Source of the DNA: Pseudomonas asiatica
Lineage (GTDB): Bacteria; Pseudomonadota; Gammaproteobacteria; Pseudomonadales; Pseudomonadaceae
Assembly (NCBI RefSeq): GCF_040214835.1
Contig: NZ_CP157874.1
Span: forward strand, 2,546,001 to 2,610,000
Direction: 5' to 3'
Length of the DNA stretch: 64,000 bases
Both the position numbers and the translations under genes were made by a program. The notes beneath the pieces were generated by a model. The model ran no database searches. It had not been told where the DNA came from and was given only the letters and a program-made list of their open reading frames with translations. Every line of letters starts with the position of its first letter. Position 1 is the first letter of the stretch. Positions 1 through 8,901 of the stretch are shown piece by piece.

Positions 1-307
1 GGATCACGTAGCCGGCCTGGTTGATGCCCAGCCCCAGCGGGTCGTCGATGATGGTGCCGTCGACGTCGACCTTGACCAGGTTGGAGGCGGTGATTTCGTC
101 GAACAGCAGGCCGAAGGCGTTGATCAGGAAGTGTTCGTCCGGCCCCGGTACGCGGGCCGAAAAGTGCGTGTAGATGTGGTCGGTCCAGCGGAACAGGGCG
201 GCCAGGCGGTAGGCGGCAGCCAGCTTGACCCGTACCTCCCACTCTTCGGCGCTGACCCGGTCGCGCACCTTGTCGGTGCTGGTAGTGACGGCAGACAGTG
301 AACTCAT
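1..307 (-). CDS. Class II aldolase/adducin family protein (3' end outside window)
   Basis: The reverse strand reads from an ATG at 307 through the window edge without a stop, giving about 102 N-terminal residues. The translation contains HFSARVPG and FLINAFGLLFDEITASNLV, typical of the N-terminal half of the class II aldolase/adducin fold, a zinc-dependent family that cleaves or decarboxylates sugar-phosphate-like substrates. It starts 17 bp after the D-2-hydroxyacid dehydrogenase stop, so it is the third gene of that operon. The His cluster that would bind metal lies beyond the window, so activity cannot be judged. The substrate is unknown. Confidence 0.8.
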   Translation of the reverse strand, partial: MSSLSAVTTSTDKVRDRVSAEEWEVRVKLAAAYRLAALFRWTDHIYTHFSARVPGPDEHFLINAFGLLFDEITASNLVKVDVDGTIIDDPLGLGINQAGYVI

Positions 308-324
308 GGTGTGCTCTCCGGTAA

Positions 325-1269
325 TCAGTAGCCGCGCGCGGTGTCGACCAGGTTGGCCAGGGGCGCCTGCTCGCGGTAGCGGTGGAAGTTGGCGATGAAG
401 GCTTCAAGCAGGGCCGGGTAGCCGTCCTCGGAAATGGCCGAGGTGTGCGGCGACAGAAACACCCGTGGGTGGTGATACAGCGGGTGGCCGGCGGGCAGCG
501 GCTCGGGGTCGGTGACATCCAGGCTGGCGCGGCCGATCAGGCCTATGTCCAGGGCCTCGAGCAGGGCCTGCTGGTCAAGCAGGCCACCGCGGGCGATGTT
601 GATCAGGTGCAGGCCAGGGCGGGCATGGGCCAGCACCTGACGGTCGACCAGGCCACGGGTGGCGGCGGTGAGTGGGGCGGCCAGCACCAGGTGGTCGCTG
701 CCGGCGAACAACTGCTGCAGGTCGGCGGCGCGCTCCACCCCGGGCACCTCGGCGATGGCCTGGCCGGGGCGGCTCAAGGCCAGCACCTGCATGCCAAGGG
801 CCACCGCCTTGCGCGCCAGGCTCTGGCCGATACTGCCAAAACCGAGAATGCCCAGGGTGCGGCCGCGCAATGGCGCCAGCGGGGTCAGGCGCCAGTCGGC
901 ATCCTTGACCCACAGCCCCGGCAGTTGCTTGGCGGCGGCGAACACCAGGGCCAGGGCGAATTCGGCCACCTGCTCGGCATTGGCGCCCTTGCCGCTGGTG
1001 ACCGGTGTGCCCTGGAACACCCAGTCGGGGTAGAAGTCGATGCCCGAGGACACCAGCTGCACCCACTTCAGGCCCCAGGGCCAGCCTGGCGGCGGGGTGT
1101 CGATGCGCTGCCCGCGCACGTTGATCGGGCGCAGGATGAATACATCGGCAGGGGCTTGCAGGGCCAGCTGGCCGGGGGCGATATCGATGACTTCATGGTC
1201 CGGCAGGTGTTCGCGCAGGTGCTGGTTGGCCTGGGCGTCGAGCTGGCTGGCGATGATCGAATGGCTCAT
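325..1269 (-). CDS. D-2-hydroxyacid dehydrogenase, NAD(P)-dependent
   Basis: A 314-residue protein of the D-isomer-specific 2-hydroxyacid dehydrogenase family, which reduces 2-oxoacids or oxidises D-2-hydroxyacids in the cytosol. The Rossmann motif GFGSIG is at 143-148. The catalytic Arg (NIARGG, Arg227), Glu (DPEP, Glu256) and His (SPHTS, His275) are all present, so the enzyme should be active. The length is normal for the family. Its ATG overlaps the stop of the upstream acyl-CoA dehydrogenase-like gene by 4 bp (ATGA), and the aldolase follows after 17 bp, so the three are probably co-translated. The substrate cannot be read from sequence. Confidence 0.88.
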   Translation of the reverse strand: MSHSIIASQLDAQANQHLREHLPDHEVIDIAPGQLALQAPADVFILRPINVRGQRIDTPPPGWPWGLKWVQLVSSGIDFYPDWVFQGTPVTSGKGANAEQVAEFALALVFAAAKQLPGLWVKDADWRLTPLAPLRGRTLGILGFGSIGQSLARKAVALGMQVLALSRPGQAIAEVPGVERAADLQQLFAGSDHLVLAAPLTAATRGLVDRQVLAHARPGLHLINIARGGLLDQQALLEALDIGLIGRASLDVTDPEPLPAGHPLYHHPRVFLSPHTSAISEDGYPALLEAFIANFHRYREQAPLANLVDTARGY

Positions 1270-2399
1270 GCCTGCACCTCCGCCAGCGCCGCGCGGCCGG
1301 CCTGGCCGAACACCACATCGTCCTGCGGGGTGTGGATGCGGCTGCAGAGCACGTCGCGGTAGTGCCGTTCCAGCGGATTGCGCCGCGACAGCCCGGGGTT
1401 GCCGGCGGCCTCGATGGCCAGCTCCACGGCCTGGATGGCATTGGCGCTGACCAGGTGCTTGAGCTGCCCGGCATGCTGCGCGGCGACCTGCCCGGCGGTG
1501 GCTGCGTCAAGCAGGCCCTGGTTGGCGAACAGCAGGGTGTCGATGCGCCCCAGCACATCCTGGAAGCGCGGCAGGCTGGCCAGCGGCGCGCCCAGGTTGG
1601 AGGGGGCACGCTGCTTGAGAAAACCCGCCAGCCAGTCGCGGGCGGCACGGGCCACGCCGTCGTACACCGCCGGCAGCAGTACGGCCATCCACAGCAGGCT
1701 CTCGCCGTCGAGCTCGGCCTTCGGTGCGCTTGCCAGGCTGACGCTGACGGCATGGTCGAGGGGGATCAGCACGTCATCGAAGCGCACTTCATGGCTGCAG
1801 GTGGCGCGCATGCCCAGGTGGTCCCAGTCATCGATGATGGTGATGCCGGGCGTGTCGCGATGCACCAGGAAGCCGCCGACCAGCGGGTCGGCGTCGTCGC
1901 TGCGGCCCCAGACCAGGTACCAGGTCAAGCCGTGGCTGCCGGTGGAGTAGATCTTGCGCCCGCTCAGGCGCCAGCCCTCGGCTGTGCGCCGCGCCACGGT
2001 GGCGGGCAGGCCGCCGCGGGCCGGGGTGCCGAGTTCGGGTTCAACGCGCAGGGCATTGATCAGTGCGCCCTGATGCACGGCATCGCGGGCCACGCGCTGG
2101 CGCAGGTGTTCGGGCCAGCGGGCCTCGTCCTGCAGGCGAAAGTGCTGCAGGTACTGCATCACCAGGATCAACGCGGTAGCCGGGTCGCCCTTGCCGACCG
2201 CGCCGATCACCCGACGGGCGCTGGCCAGGTCCGCGCCAGTGCCACCGAGTGCGCGGGGTACGGTGAAGGCGAGCAGGCCGTGGCGGTGCAGCAGGTCGAA
2301 ATTGTCCTGGGGGAACTGCGCGCTGCGGTCGTAGCGTTCGGCGTTGGCCGCGAGGGCCTGCGTCAGCTCGGCGAGGGCGCTGTCGGAGGGGTGACTCAT
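1266..2399 (-). CDS. Acyl-CoA dehydrogenase-family flavoprotein (SfnB/DszC-like)
   Basis: A 377-residue acyl-CoA dehydrogenase-fold protein. Residues such as PRALGGTGADL in the N-terminal helical domain and GRKIYSTGSHGLTWYLVWG in the middle beta domain are typical. The family includes true acyl-CoA dehydrogenases and FMN-dependent sulfur-acquisition monooxygenases such as SfnB and DszC. The latter is my preferred reading, because two sulfonate-type binding proteins lie next door and no CoA ligase or hydratase is near. This is inference. It is the first gene of the operon with the hydroxyacid dehydrogenase and aldolase, and is preceded by an A+T-rich stretch (about 2440-2540) that is the likely promoter. 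Confidence 0.78.
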   Translation of the reverse strand: MSHPSDSALAELTQALAANAERYDRSAQFPQDNFDLLHRHGLLAFTVPRALGGTGADLASARRVIGAVGKGDPATALILVMQYLQHFRLQDEARWPEHLRQRVARDAVHQGALINALRVEPELGTPARGGLPATVARRTAEGWRLSGRKIYSTGSHGLTWYLVWGRSDDADPLVGGFLVHRDTPGITIIDDWDHLGMRATCSHEVRFDDVLIPLDHAVSVSLASAPKAELDGESLLWMAVLLPAVYDGVARAARDWLAGFLKQRAPSNLGAPLASLPRFQDVLGRIDTLLFANQGLLDAATAGQVAAQHAGQLKHLVSANAIQAVELAIEAAGNPGLSRRNPLERHYRDVLCSRIHTPQDDVVFGQAGRAALAEVQA

Positions 2400-2542
2400 G
2401 GGGTTTCATCCCTGAATGACGGTGTGTTGCTAAGACCGTATTCGTATGGATGAACGCTGTAAAAGTCTTTTTGGTTCTATGCTAATTATTTGTTTTAAGA
2501 ATTTATTGTTTTTACTGTTATGCATGAATTGCATTTATTGGC

Positions 2543-2559
2543 GGGGCGCCAGGCGCCCC
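2543..2559. terminator. GC hairpin after the LysR gene
   Basis: GGGGCGC (2543-2549), a 3-nt loop and GCGCCCC (2553-2559) form a perfect 7-bp stem just past the LysR stop. There is no clear T-run on the minus strand, so termination strength is uncertain. The A+T-rich segment 2446-2542 beyond it probably carries the promoter of the acyl-CoA dehydrogenase-like gene. Confidence 0.45.
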
Positions 2560-2566
2560 TGCGTGG

Positions 2567-3457
2567 TCAACCCAGGAGCCTGTGCCCTGCCACCTCACCG
2601 AAAAGCTCGACCGGTTCTTGCAGGTTGCCCAGGTAACGTGGATGGAACAGCCACAGGTCTACCTGCGGCTTGAAATCACTGACATTGATCACATCCAGCG
2701 CATCGCGGTGGCGGCTGGCCTGCAACAGTGGTTCGGGCACCAGCCCCAGGCCCTGGCCATTGGCGACCAGGCCCAGTTGCAACTCGGTGCCGAAGGTTTC
2801 CAGGTTGATTGACAGGCTCAGCCCCTGTTCACTCAGCGCCCGCTGCAGACCGGCGCGGAAACCACAGCCGTCGGGGTTGAGCACCCAGCCACGGGTGTAG
2901 CAGTCCTTGAGCTTGTAGCTGCGCTTGGTGACGCTGCCCTTGGCGGCTACCACCTTCAGCGGCATGCGCGCGATCGAACGGCTGGCGATGCCTTCGGGGA
3001 AGATCTTGCCCGGTGGGAACAGCGCGGCGGCGGCGTCCAGTTCAGCGTTTTCCATGCGCGCGATGAGGCTGCTGCCCCAACCGCTGCTGACCTGGGTGCG
3101 CAATTGCGGGTAGGCCTCGCGAATCTGCGCCAGGGCATCGAGCAGCACCACGTCACCCAGGGTTTGCGGCACACCCAGGCGCAGGGTGCCCGAAGGCGCG
3201 CCATCGTTGGCCACCAGTTCGCGCAGCGAGTCGATCTCGCGCAGGATCGCCTTGCACTGCTCGTACACCCGCAGGCCCATGGGGGTGGGCTTGAGCGGCT
3301 TGGTGTTGCGGTCGAGCAGGGTGGCGCCAAGGTCTTCCTCGAAGTTCTGCACCCGGCGGGTGATCGCCGGTTGCGTCAGTTGCAGGGCCTCGGCGGCGAG
3401 GTTGGTGGATTGGCAGCGGATGACCGCGACGAAGGCGTCCATATCATCGATTTTCAT
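2567..3457 (-). CDS. LysR-family transcriptional regulator
   Basis: A 296-residue LysR regulator with the N-terminal winged helix (DAFVAVIRCQSTNLAAEALQ followed by LTQPAITRRVQNFEEDLG) and a periplasmic-binding-protein-like effector domain. It lies between the oxidoreductase operon on the same strand and the divergent binding-protein genes, and so probably controls one or both. The 198-bp divergent gap holds a T-N11-A type inverted repeat (3555-3569). The effector is unknown. A sulfur-related signal is suggested only by the neighbouring sulfonate-type binding proteins. Confidence 0.88.
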   Translation of the reverse strand: MKIDDMDAFVAVIRCQSTNLAAEALQLTQPAITRRVQNFEEDLGATLLDRNTKPLKPTPMGLRVYEQCKAILREIDSLRELVANDGAPSGTLRLGVPQTLGDVVLLDALAQIREAYPQLRTQVSSGWGSSLIARMENAELDAAAALFPPGKIFPEGIASRSIARMPLKVVAAKGSVTKRSYKLKDCYTRGWVLNPDGCGFRAGLQRALSEQGLSLSINLETFGTELQLGLVANGQGLGLVPEPLLQASRHRDALDVINVSDFKPQVDLWLFHPRYLGNLQEPVELFGEVAGHRLLG

Positions 3458-3554
3458 AATTGGCGCTCACAGGGTCGGAGGGAAAATAAGGCATTAGCAT
3501 AATCTGCCTGGCGGGTAATGCCATCGGTTCTGTTTTGATAGATGAAAACGCATA

Positions 3555-3569
3555 TTAGGATATTCCTAA
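3555..3569. promoter_or_regulatory. Candidate LysR operator
   Basis: TTAGGA-TAT-TCCTAA is a perfect inverted repeat that contains a T-N11-A core, the usual LysR binding form. It sits in A+T-rich DNA between the divergent LysR and binding-protein genes, about 100 bp from each start. Confidence 0.45.
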
Positions 3570-3655
3570 AATCAATTTAATTTATTTGACGGATCTCGCT
3601 AGAGTCGCCTGGCACGGGCCGCATGATGCTGCCCGCCCAGACACCGAGGAACGCC

Positions 3656-4621
3656 ATGTCCATCCGATCGAAGCTGCTGACCCTGGCCGCGGCCCTGCTG
3701 CTGGCCAGCCAGGCCGGCGCCGCCGAGCGCCTGACCCTGCGCATCGGCGACCAGAAGGGCAACATGCGCGCCCAGCTGGAAGCCGCAGGCGCATTGCGCG
3801 ACCTGCCGTACGACATCCACTGGGCCGAGTTCCCCGCTGCCGCGCCGCTGGCCGAGGCGCTCAATGCCGGGGCGATCGATGCCGGCATCATCGGTGATGC
3901 GCCGCTGCTGTTCGTGCTGGCTTCGGGGGCACCGGTCAAGGCCATTGCCGTGGACAAGTCCGACCCCTATGGCACGGCGCTGCTGGTGCGTCCTGACGCG
4001 CAGCTGCACAGCGCGGCAGAGCTCAAGGGCAAGCGCATCGCCACCGGTCGCGGGTCGATCGGCCATCATCTGGCCCTCAAGGCGCTGGACCAGGTCGGCT
4101 TGAGTGAGAAGGATGTGGAGTTCCGCTTCCTTGGGCCGGTGGATGCCAAGATCGCCCTGGCCAACGGCTCGGTGGACGCCTGGTCGACCTGGGAACCCTA
4201 CACCGCGCTGGCCGAGCTGAGCGGGCAGGGCCGGGTGCTGGTCAACGGCCGCGGCCTTTCCAGCGGCAACAGCTTCCTCGCCGCCACCGACAAGGCACTG
4301 GATCAACCCGAGCGGCGCGCGGCGTTGCAGGACTACCTCAACCGCCTGGCCGGGGCGCAGGTCTGGGCCAACCAGCACCTGGACAGCTACTCGAAAACCC
4401 TGGCCGCGATCATCGCCTTCCCCGAGGACGCCGCTCGCTTGCAGTTCGAGCGCCGCCAGCTGCGCTGGCAGGTGATCGACCCGCAGACCGTGGCGCAACA
4501 GCAGGACACCGCCGATTTCTACAACGCCCACGGCCTGATGAGCGAACGCCTCGATGTGGCACCGACCTTCGCCACCGGCTTCACCCTGCCCGATGCCGCC
4601 ACGCTGGCCGCGCAACCCTGA
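3656..4621 (+). CDS. Sulfonate/taurine-type ABC transporter substrate-binding protein (copy 1)
   Basis: A 321-residue SsuA/TauA-like periplasmic binding protein. The start ATG at 3656 is chosen because GAGGAA lies 7 nt upstream and it begins a clean Sec signal peptide (LLTLAAALLLASQAGA, cut near AERLTL). The mature part begins LTLRIGDQKGN, as in the NMT1/SsuA family, and carries LKGKRIATGRGSIGHHLALKAL and VDAWSTWEPY, both typical of aliphatic-sulfonate binders. It is followed after 16 bp by a paralogue. No permease or ATPase gene is adjacent, so it must share a transporter encoded elsewhere or have lost its own. The exact ligand is unknown. Confidence 0.85.
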   Translation: MSIRSKLLTLAAALLLASQAGAAERLTLRIGDQKGNMRAQLEAAGALRDLPYDIHWAEFPAAAPLAEALNAGAIDAGIIGDAPLLFVLASGAPVKAIAVDKSDPYGTALLVRPDAQLHSAAELKGKRIATGRGSIGHHLALKALDQVGLSEKDVEFRFLGPVDAKIALANGSVDAWSTWEPYTALAELSGQGRVLVNGRGLSSGNSFLAATDKALDQPERRAALQDYLNRLAGAQVWANQHLDSYSKTLAAIIAFPEDAARLQFERRQLRWQVIDPQTVAQQQDTADFYNAHGLMSERLDVAPTFATGFTLPDAATLAAQP

Positions 4622-4637
4622 CTCCGGAGACCTCTAC

Positions 4638-5594
4638 ATGTCCTTCAAACCCCTGCGCCAGCTTGGCCTGGCGCTGCTGGCCAGCGCCTTGCTGCCGAGC
4701 CTCGCCAGCGCCGAACAGACCCTGCGCATCGGCTACCAGAAATCCTCGACCCTGCTGACCCTGCTCAAGGCCCGCGGCAGCCTCGAACAACGCCTGCAGG
4801 CCGAGGGCATTCGCGTCAGCTGGCACGAGTTCCCCAGCGGCTTGCCATTGCTGGAGGCGCTGAACCTGGGCAATGTCGACCTGTCGGCGGATGTTGCCGA
4901 CACCGTACCGGTATTCACCCAGGCTGCTGGCGCCAGGCTCACCTACTTCGCCCGGGAGACGCCATCGCCAACGGCCCAGGCCATCCTGGTACCCGCGGAC
5001 TCGCCACTCAGGACCCTGGCCGACCTCAAGGGCAAGCGCGTGGCGGTGACCAAGGCCGCTGGCAGCCACTATTTGCTGATCCAGGCCCTGGCCAAGGCTG
5101 GGCTGACCTTCAAGGACATCACCCCGGCCTACCTGATCCCTGCCGACGGCCGCGCCGCCTTCGAGAACCACAAGGTCGATGCCTGGGTAACCTGGGACCC
5201 TTACGTGGCCAGCGCCCAGCGCCAGCAGAACGCCCGCATCCTGGCCGATGGCAGCGAACTGGCCAGCTACCAGCGCTACTACCTGGCCAGCAGCGACTAT
5301 GCCCAGGCCCACCCCGAAGTGCTGCAGCAGGTGTACCAGGCCCTGCGTGAGGCAGGTGTCTGGACCAAGGCCAACCCGGCGGCCGCAGCACGCATCCTCG
5401 GGCCGTTGTGGGGCAACCTGGACAGTGCCACGGTGCAGCAGGCCAATGCCCGGCGCAGCTACGACGTGCAGCCGGTGAAGCCGGAGAACCTGGCCGAGCA
5501 GCAGCGCATCGCCGATGCGTTCTACCGCGAAGGGTTGTTGCCCAAGGCGGTGGATGCCAAGGCGGTGAGCTTGTATCAGCCGGTTGCAGACTAG
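4638..5594 (+). CDS. Sulfonate/taurine-type ABC transporter substrate-binding protein (copy 2)
   Basis: A 318-residue paralogue of the preceding protein. The start at ATG 4638 has CCGGAGA 7 nt upstream and opens a signal peptide (LGLALLASALLPSLASA). The mature sequence starts EQTLRIGYQKSS, with LKGKRVAVTKAAGSHYLLIQ and VDAWVTWDPYVASAQ, the SsuA family signatures. The two proteins clearly share ancestry but differ through much of their length, so they may bind different ligands. The gene ends close to a hairpin at 5637-5656 that separates it from the convergent GNAT gene. Confidence 0.85.
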   Translation: MSFKPLRQLGLALLASALLPSLASAEQTLRIGYQKSSTLLTLLKARGSLEQRLQAEGIRVSWHEFPSGLPLLEALNLGNVDLSADVADTVPVFTQAAGARLTYFARETPSPTAQAILVPADSPLRTLADLKGKRVAVTKAAGSHYLLIQALAKAGLTFKDITPAYLIPADGRAAFENHKVDAWVTWDPYVASAQRQQNARILADGSELASYQRYYLASSDYAQAHPEVLQQVYQALREAGVWTKANPAAAARILGPLWGNLDSATVQQANARRSYDVQPVKPENLAEQQRIADAFYREGLLPKAVDAKAVSLYQPVAD

Positions 5595-5636
5595 CGTGGG
5601 TTGTCTGTTTGGTTTGTTCTGTCTTGTTTTCAATCT

Positions 5637-5656
5637 CCGCTTTCGGACGAAAGCGG
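5637..5656. terminator. Perfect hairpin between convergent genes
   Basis: CCGCTTTCG-GA-CGAAAGCGG is a perfect 9-bp stem with a 2-nt loop, in the 68-bp gap between the binding-protein gene and the convergent GNAT gene. The position fits a bidirectional terminator, though no strong U-run follows on either strand. Confidence 0.5.
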
Positions 5657-5662
5657 TAACTA

Positions 5663-6154
5663 TCAACTAATGGATTTGGCCATTTCCGACGTTCCAGTCC
5701 AACCGGTCTGCTCATAGACCGGTTTACCCGTCTCGGTTGCGTGCAGGACAGCGAAGGTGATGCCTCGGCGAGCGAACTCGGCGTCAGCAGCTTGCATCAA
5801 GGCTGAAGCCAGGCCACGGCGGCGGTAGGCCGGCTGGACGAAAACATTCAGCACGTACCCACGCTTGTCCAGGGTCGGGTGCGATGGATGGGGAGGCCAA
5901 TCAATGCTCATCAAGCCAATGGCTGCGACAGGTTGGTCGCCATCCAGGAGCTTGAAACCGTAGTACCGACCGTCACCGAGCCGCTCTTCAAGCCATGGGC
6001 GAAAGTGCTGAGTCATGACTTGCAGCTTTTCAGGGTCGCCACCTGCCTCAAGAAACATCTCCTGGCGATGTGAGCAGATCATTTCTGCGTCAGCGGGCTC
6101 GACACGCCGGCACTCCAAGCCTGAAAACTTTCCACATCCTTGTAGGTCGATCAT
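5663..6154 (-). CDS. GNAT-family N-acetyltransferase
   Basis: A 163-residue GNAT protein. Motif A is clear: GYVLNVFVQPAYRRRGLASA, with the acetyl-CoA pyrophosphate loop RRRGLA, followed by the helix LMQAADAEFARRG and the FAVLHATETGKPVYEQTGW strand that closes the fold. Single-domain, cytosolic and of normal length. Nothing in the neighbourhood indicates the acceptor amine. The gene is transcribed alone, with a long gene-free stretch upstream. Confidence 0.85.
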   Translation of the reverse strand: MIDLQGCGKFSGLECRRVEPADAEMICSHRQEMFLEAGGDPEKLQVMTQHFRPWLEERLGDGRYYGFKLLDGDQPVAAIGLMSIDWPPHPSHPTLDKRGYVLNVFVQPAYRRRGLASALMQAADAEFARRGITFAVLHATETGKPVYEQTGWTGTSEMAKSIS

Positions 6155-6453
6155 CGTTTATCCCGTGTCAGTGGCCGATTCATGGAAAGGCAGCCTATGG
6201 CACCTTCAGGCCTGTTTGCAATGGCTAACGATCGACCTTGGCAAGCCACTCAGCTTTTGTCATCTCTCATGGAACTGTACATAACTCATTGAATCAGCAG
6301 GGCCCATGTAGGAGCGGCCTTGCGTCGCGATGGGGCGCGCAGCGGCCCCGGCAACTTCAACTGTTGCGCATCAATCCTGGGGCCGCGATGCGGCCCTTTC
6401 GCGACACAAGGCCGCTCCTACAGGTACAGCGACAACCTCGAGAGCAACGATGA
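6155..6453. other. Intergenic region without a gene
   Basis: Three hundred bases between the GNAT and MFS genes. I see no credible coding frame. The right two thirds is a REP pair (6307-6422). The remainder should hold the promoter of the GNAT gene, but no convincing -35/-10 pair stood out. Confidence 0.6.
6307..6422. repeat. REP pair, 'tgtaggagcggcc' type
   Basis: Two inverted copies of a 24-bp sequence beginning TGTAGGAGCGGCCTTG (6307-6330) and ending in its reverse complement (6399-6422), separated by a GC-rich spacer with its own GGGGCC/GGCCCC symmetry. The same family occurs at 32552-32684. Such pairs are common extragenic elements of Pseudomonas, mobilised by REP-associated tyrosine transposases. 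Confidence 0.85.
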
Positions 6454-7719
6454 TCAGGCTTGTACCGCATTGACCCCGCCAGTGGGCATGGATTTTTTGC
6501 GCACCGCTTGATAGAGAAGGCTGGACACCATGAAGCCCACGATGGCCAGTATGCTCATCAAGGTGAACACATAGTTGTAGCCCTGTTGACCAGGGAAGTG
6601 GTCGAGGAGCGCGCCATAGATGACGTAGGCAAACATGCCGGGGGCATAGCCGATCAGGCAACCGATGCCGAAGGCCGAGCCGGTGATGTGCTGGGGAATG
6701 CCGACTTCGCCCATGGGTGCCCAGAACACGCCGCGCATCGAGAACACAATCAGGGCGAAGGAAAGGGTGGCCGCCATCCCCGCATAGATGAAGCCCGGGC
6801 TTTTGGGAATCAGCATGATCACGCCCATCAGCGGCAGTAAGGCCAGGAATGCCCACTTCAGGTAACGGCTGGTGCTCTTGAACTGCTTGTCGGCAATGAA
6901 ACCACCGGCAGGCCCGCCGAGGATTTTCAGGAAGTACTGGTTGATGATGCCGTAGGCACCTACCAACGCCACGGGCAACCCGTACATTTCCTTGAGGTAG
7001 GGAATGAAATAGGTCAGGCCGCAGTAGACGATGTAGACCATGAACACGTTGAGACTGACCAACCAGATACCGGGTACCTTGATCGCCTCCATCAGGTTCG
7101 CCAGACCGTTTTTCGGCTTGGCGGCCGATTGCGTGTTACCGCCCTTGAGCAGGAGCCAGGTCAGGGTGCCGGCCAGAATGTCGATGACCGAGTAGAACAG
7201 GATCGCCGACTTCAGGCCGGTTTCCCCCGAGCCCATGGCGACGAACACGCCCAGTGCGGAAAAGGCCACCAGCGTATCAACCACGCCACGCCCGCCTTCC
7301 AGCAGGCCGAACAACCGGCCTTGCTCCTGATCGTCACCCAGATTACGGATGGCTTTGAGCAGCGATGGCCAGAACAGGCAGTCGGCACAGACGGCCAACA
7401 GGCTGAACACGATCAGCAAGCTGCTGAAGGGCGGAAAGGTTGCCAGGTACAACCCAAGAGCTCCGGTCCCGATCAGACCGAGGGGGATCAGTTTGCGCGT
7501 GTCATAGCGATCGGCGAGCAGGCCGCCAACCACAAACAGTGCAGTCGCGATGATCGCGTTGGCACTCAACAGCACGCCGATTTCAGTGTGGCTCAGGCCC
7601 ATGAATTCCTGCATGGGGACATAGAAGGCGTCCTTGAGGTTCGCCAACTTGTAAATGGTGCCGCCACCGAGGATGAGAATCAGGAGTCTGAGCCATTTGG
7701 CCTTGTTTTGAGTTGTCAT
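6454..7719 (-). CDS. MFS transporter
   Basis: A 421-residue major facilitator with about twelve hydrophobic segments and the family loop motif GGLLADRYDTRKLIP between helices 2 and 3, plus the second-half counterpart GGFIADKQ. It is an inner-membrane secondary carrier. It starts 33 bp downstream of a TIM-barrel sugar-phosphate isomerase-like gene, so the two are probably co-transcribed and the substrate may be a sugar, polyol or related organic acid. The sequence recalls the YihN-like branch, but this is only an impression. A REP pair lies just past its stop. Confidence 0.85.
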   Translation of the reverse strand: MTTQNKAKWLRLLILILGGGTIYKLANLKDAFYVPMQEFMGLSHTEIGVLLSANAIIATALFVVGGLLADRYDTRKLIPLGLIGTGALGLYLATFPPFSSLLIVFSLLAVCADCLFWPSLLKAIRNLGDDQEQGRLFGLLEGGRGVVDTLVAFSALGVFVAMGSGETGLKSAILFYSVIDILAGTLTWLLLKGGNTQSAAKPKNGLANLMEAIKVPGIWLVSLNVFMVYIVYCGLTYFIPYLKEMYGLPVALVGAYGIINQYFLKILGGPAGGFIADKQFKSTSRYLKWAFLALLPLMGVIMLIPKSPGFIYAGMAATLSFALIVFSMRGVFWAPMGEVGIPQHITGSAFGIGCLIGYAPGMFAYVIYGALLDHFPGQQGYNYVFTLMSILAIVGFMVSSLLYQAVRKKSMPTGGVNAVQA

Positions 7720-7752
7720 TATTGTTCTCCGGGCGTAATCGGGTCGTCAGGT

Positions 7753-8823
7753 TCAGGCGTTGGAAGGGGTGGCCAGGGTCAGTTCAGCCAAGGTGCGCAG
7801 TTCGCCCAGCAAGCGTCGGACATAGGCCACCTGATTGTTCGCCCAGCGGTGTTCGTCGGCCAGCATGCGCTCGAGCGAGTAGCCTTTCGGGAGCGGCGTT
7901 TCGCTCATCTCCCGGTAAGCAATGAATGGATCGGCCGCTTCAAGGCTCTGCCGGAAGGCCGGGGCCACGTAGTGATTTTCCTGCTCGAGAATGAACGCGA
8001 TCACCTGTGGGGTTGCTTCGCCCAGCATCAACAGTTCGAACAGCATGCGGGCGCTGGGCAGATCGTCTTCGTCGCTGCCTTGCAATACGCCGTAATGGCC
8101 GAAGCCGTTCTGTTCGGGGACGATGCGTACGCCCTTCAGGTGAGCCTGGCGGATGTGCGGCGCCAGGTTGTGCAGGGCCTGCAGGGGCTGTTCGCAGGCA
8201 TTGATCATGTTGCCGAAGTCGAACAGGGCATGCAGGCGAGGGTGGTTGAGACGGTTGAGCAACTGCGCGATTTCGCTGCTCTTGAGTTCTTCATGCTGCT
8301 CGAAGTCAAAGTACAGATCGTTGGCGTCGGCCTGTTGCGCGAGGTAGTGCAGGTCGGTCTCGATCACGTCCATCACCCGCGACAGCGTGCCCTCGTAACG
8401 TGAGTAGACACGGATGTTGCGCACCCCCAGGGCCTTGGCGATGGCGATCACCTGGTCGACATCCTTTTTCAGCGTGCTGCTGATTTCCAGGTGCACATCC
8501 AGCCCCAGCGCCTTGGCCTTGCTGGCAAACGCCTGGAGCTGCTCTGGCGACATCTGGCTCAGGCTGTTTTCCTCGCCGTCGAGCAAGTGCAGGCTCAGGC
8601 CTTGCAGCTCGTGGCGATAGGCGAAGTCCAGCAGGTCGGCGGGGGTGACACGACCGTGGGTGAGGTTGGTCAGTAGCGGATAGGCGTGGGCAAACAGGCG
8701 CAATTGCCCGAGACGCTCAAGCAACCGCTGGGCCAGTGCTTCGGTCAGCACTGGAGCAGCTACCTGTTCGACCACCTTGTGGCTCAGCAAGGCGTTGAAT
8801 CGTTCCTGGATCTTGTTGTTCAT
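7753..8823 (-). CDS. Sugar-phosphate isomerase/epimerase-like TIM-barrel protein
   Basis: A 356-residue protein of the xylose-isomerase-like TIM-barrel superfamily. Candidate metal ligands stand in the usual order: a Glu in YFDFEQHEE, an Asp in ALFDFGNMI, a His in RQAHLKG and a Glu in FILEQENH. The family isomerises or epimerises sugars and sugar acids using a divalent metal. It is the first gene of a pair with the MFS carrier. A palindrome upstream (8902-8919) and the adjacent MocR gene suggest ligand-controlled expression. The substrate is unknown. Confidence 0.75.
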   Translation of the reverse strand: MNNKIQERFNALLSHKVVEQVAAPVLTEALAQRLLERLGQLRLFAHAYPLLTNLTHGRVTPADLLDFAYRHELQGLSLHLLDGEENSLSQMSPEQLQAFASKAKALGLDVHLEISSTLKKDVDQVIAIAKALGVRNIRVYSRYEGTLSRVMDVIETDLHYLAQQADANDLYFDFEQHEELKSSEIAQLLNRLNHPRLHALFDFGNMINACEQPLQALHNLAPHIRQAHLKGVRIVPEQNGFGHYGVLQGSDEDDLPSARMLFELLMLGEATPQVIAFILEQENHYVAPAFRQSLEAADPFIAYREMSETPLPKGYSLERMLADEHRWANNQVAYVRRLLGELRTLAELTLATPSNA

Positions 8824-8901
8824 TAGAGTCGTTCCTGGTTCAGACTCCGGGTCTACCGGCGCAGCCTTTATCGCGCCAGTCAGGAACTCTCGATAGATCC
8901 A

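Noticed and set aside
6307-6422. CRISPR-like or regulatory RNA reading of the repeated palindromes
   Set aside because: Copies are inverted pairs without regular spacers and match Pseudomonas REP sequences. No cas genes are present.
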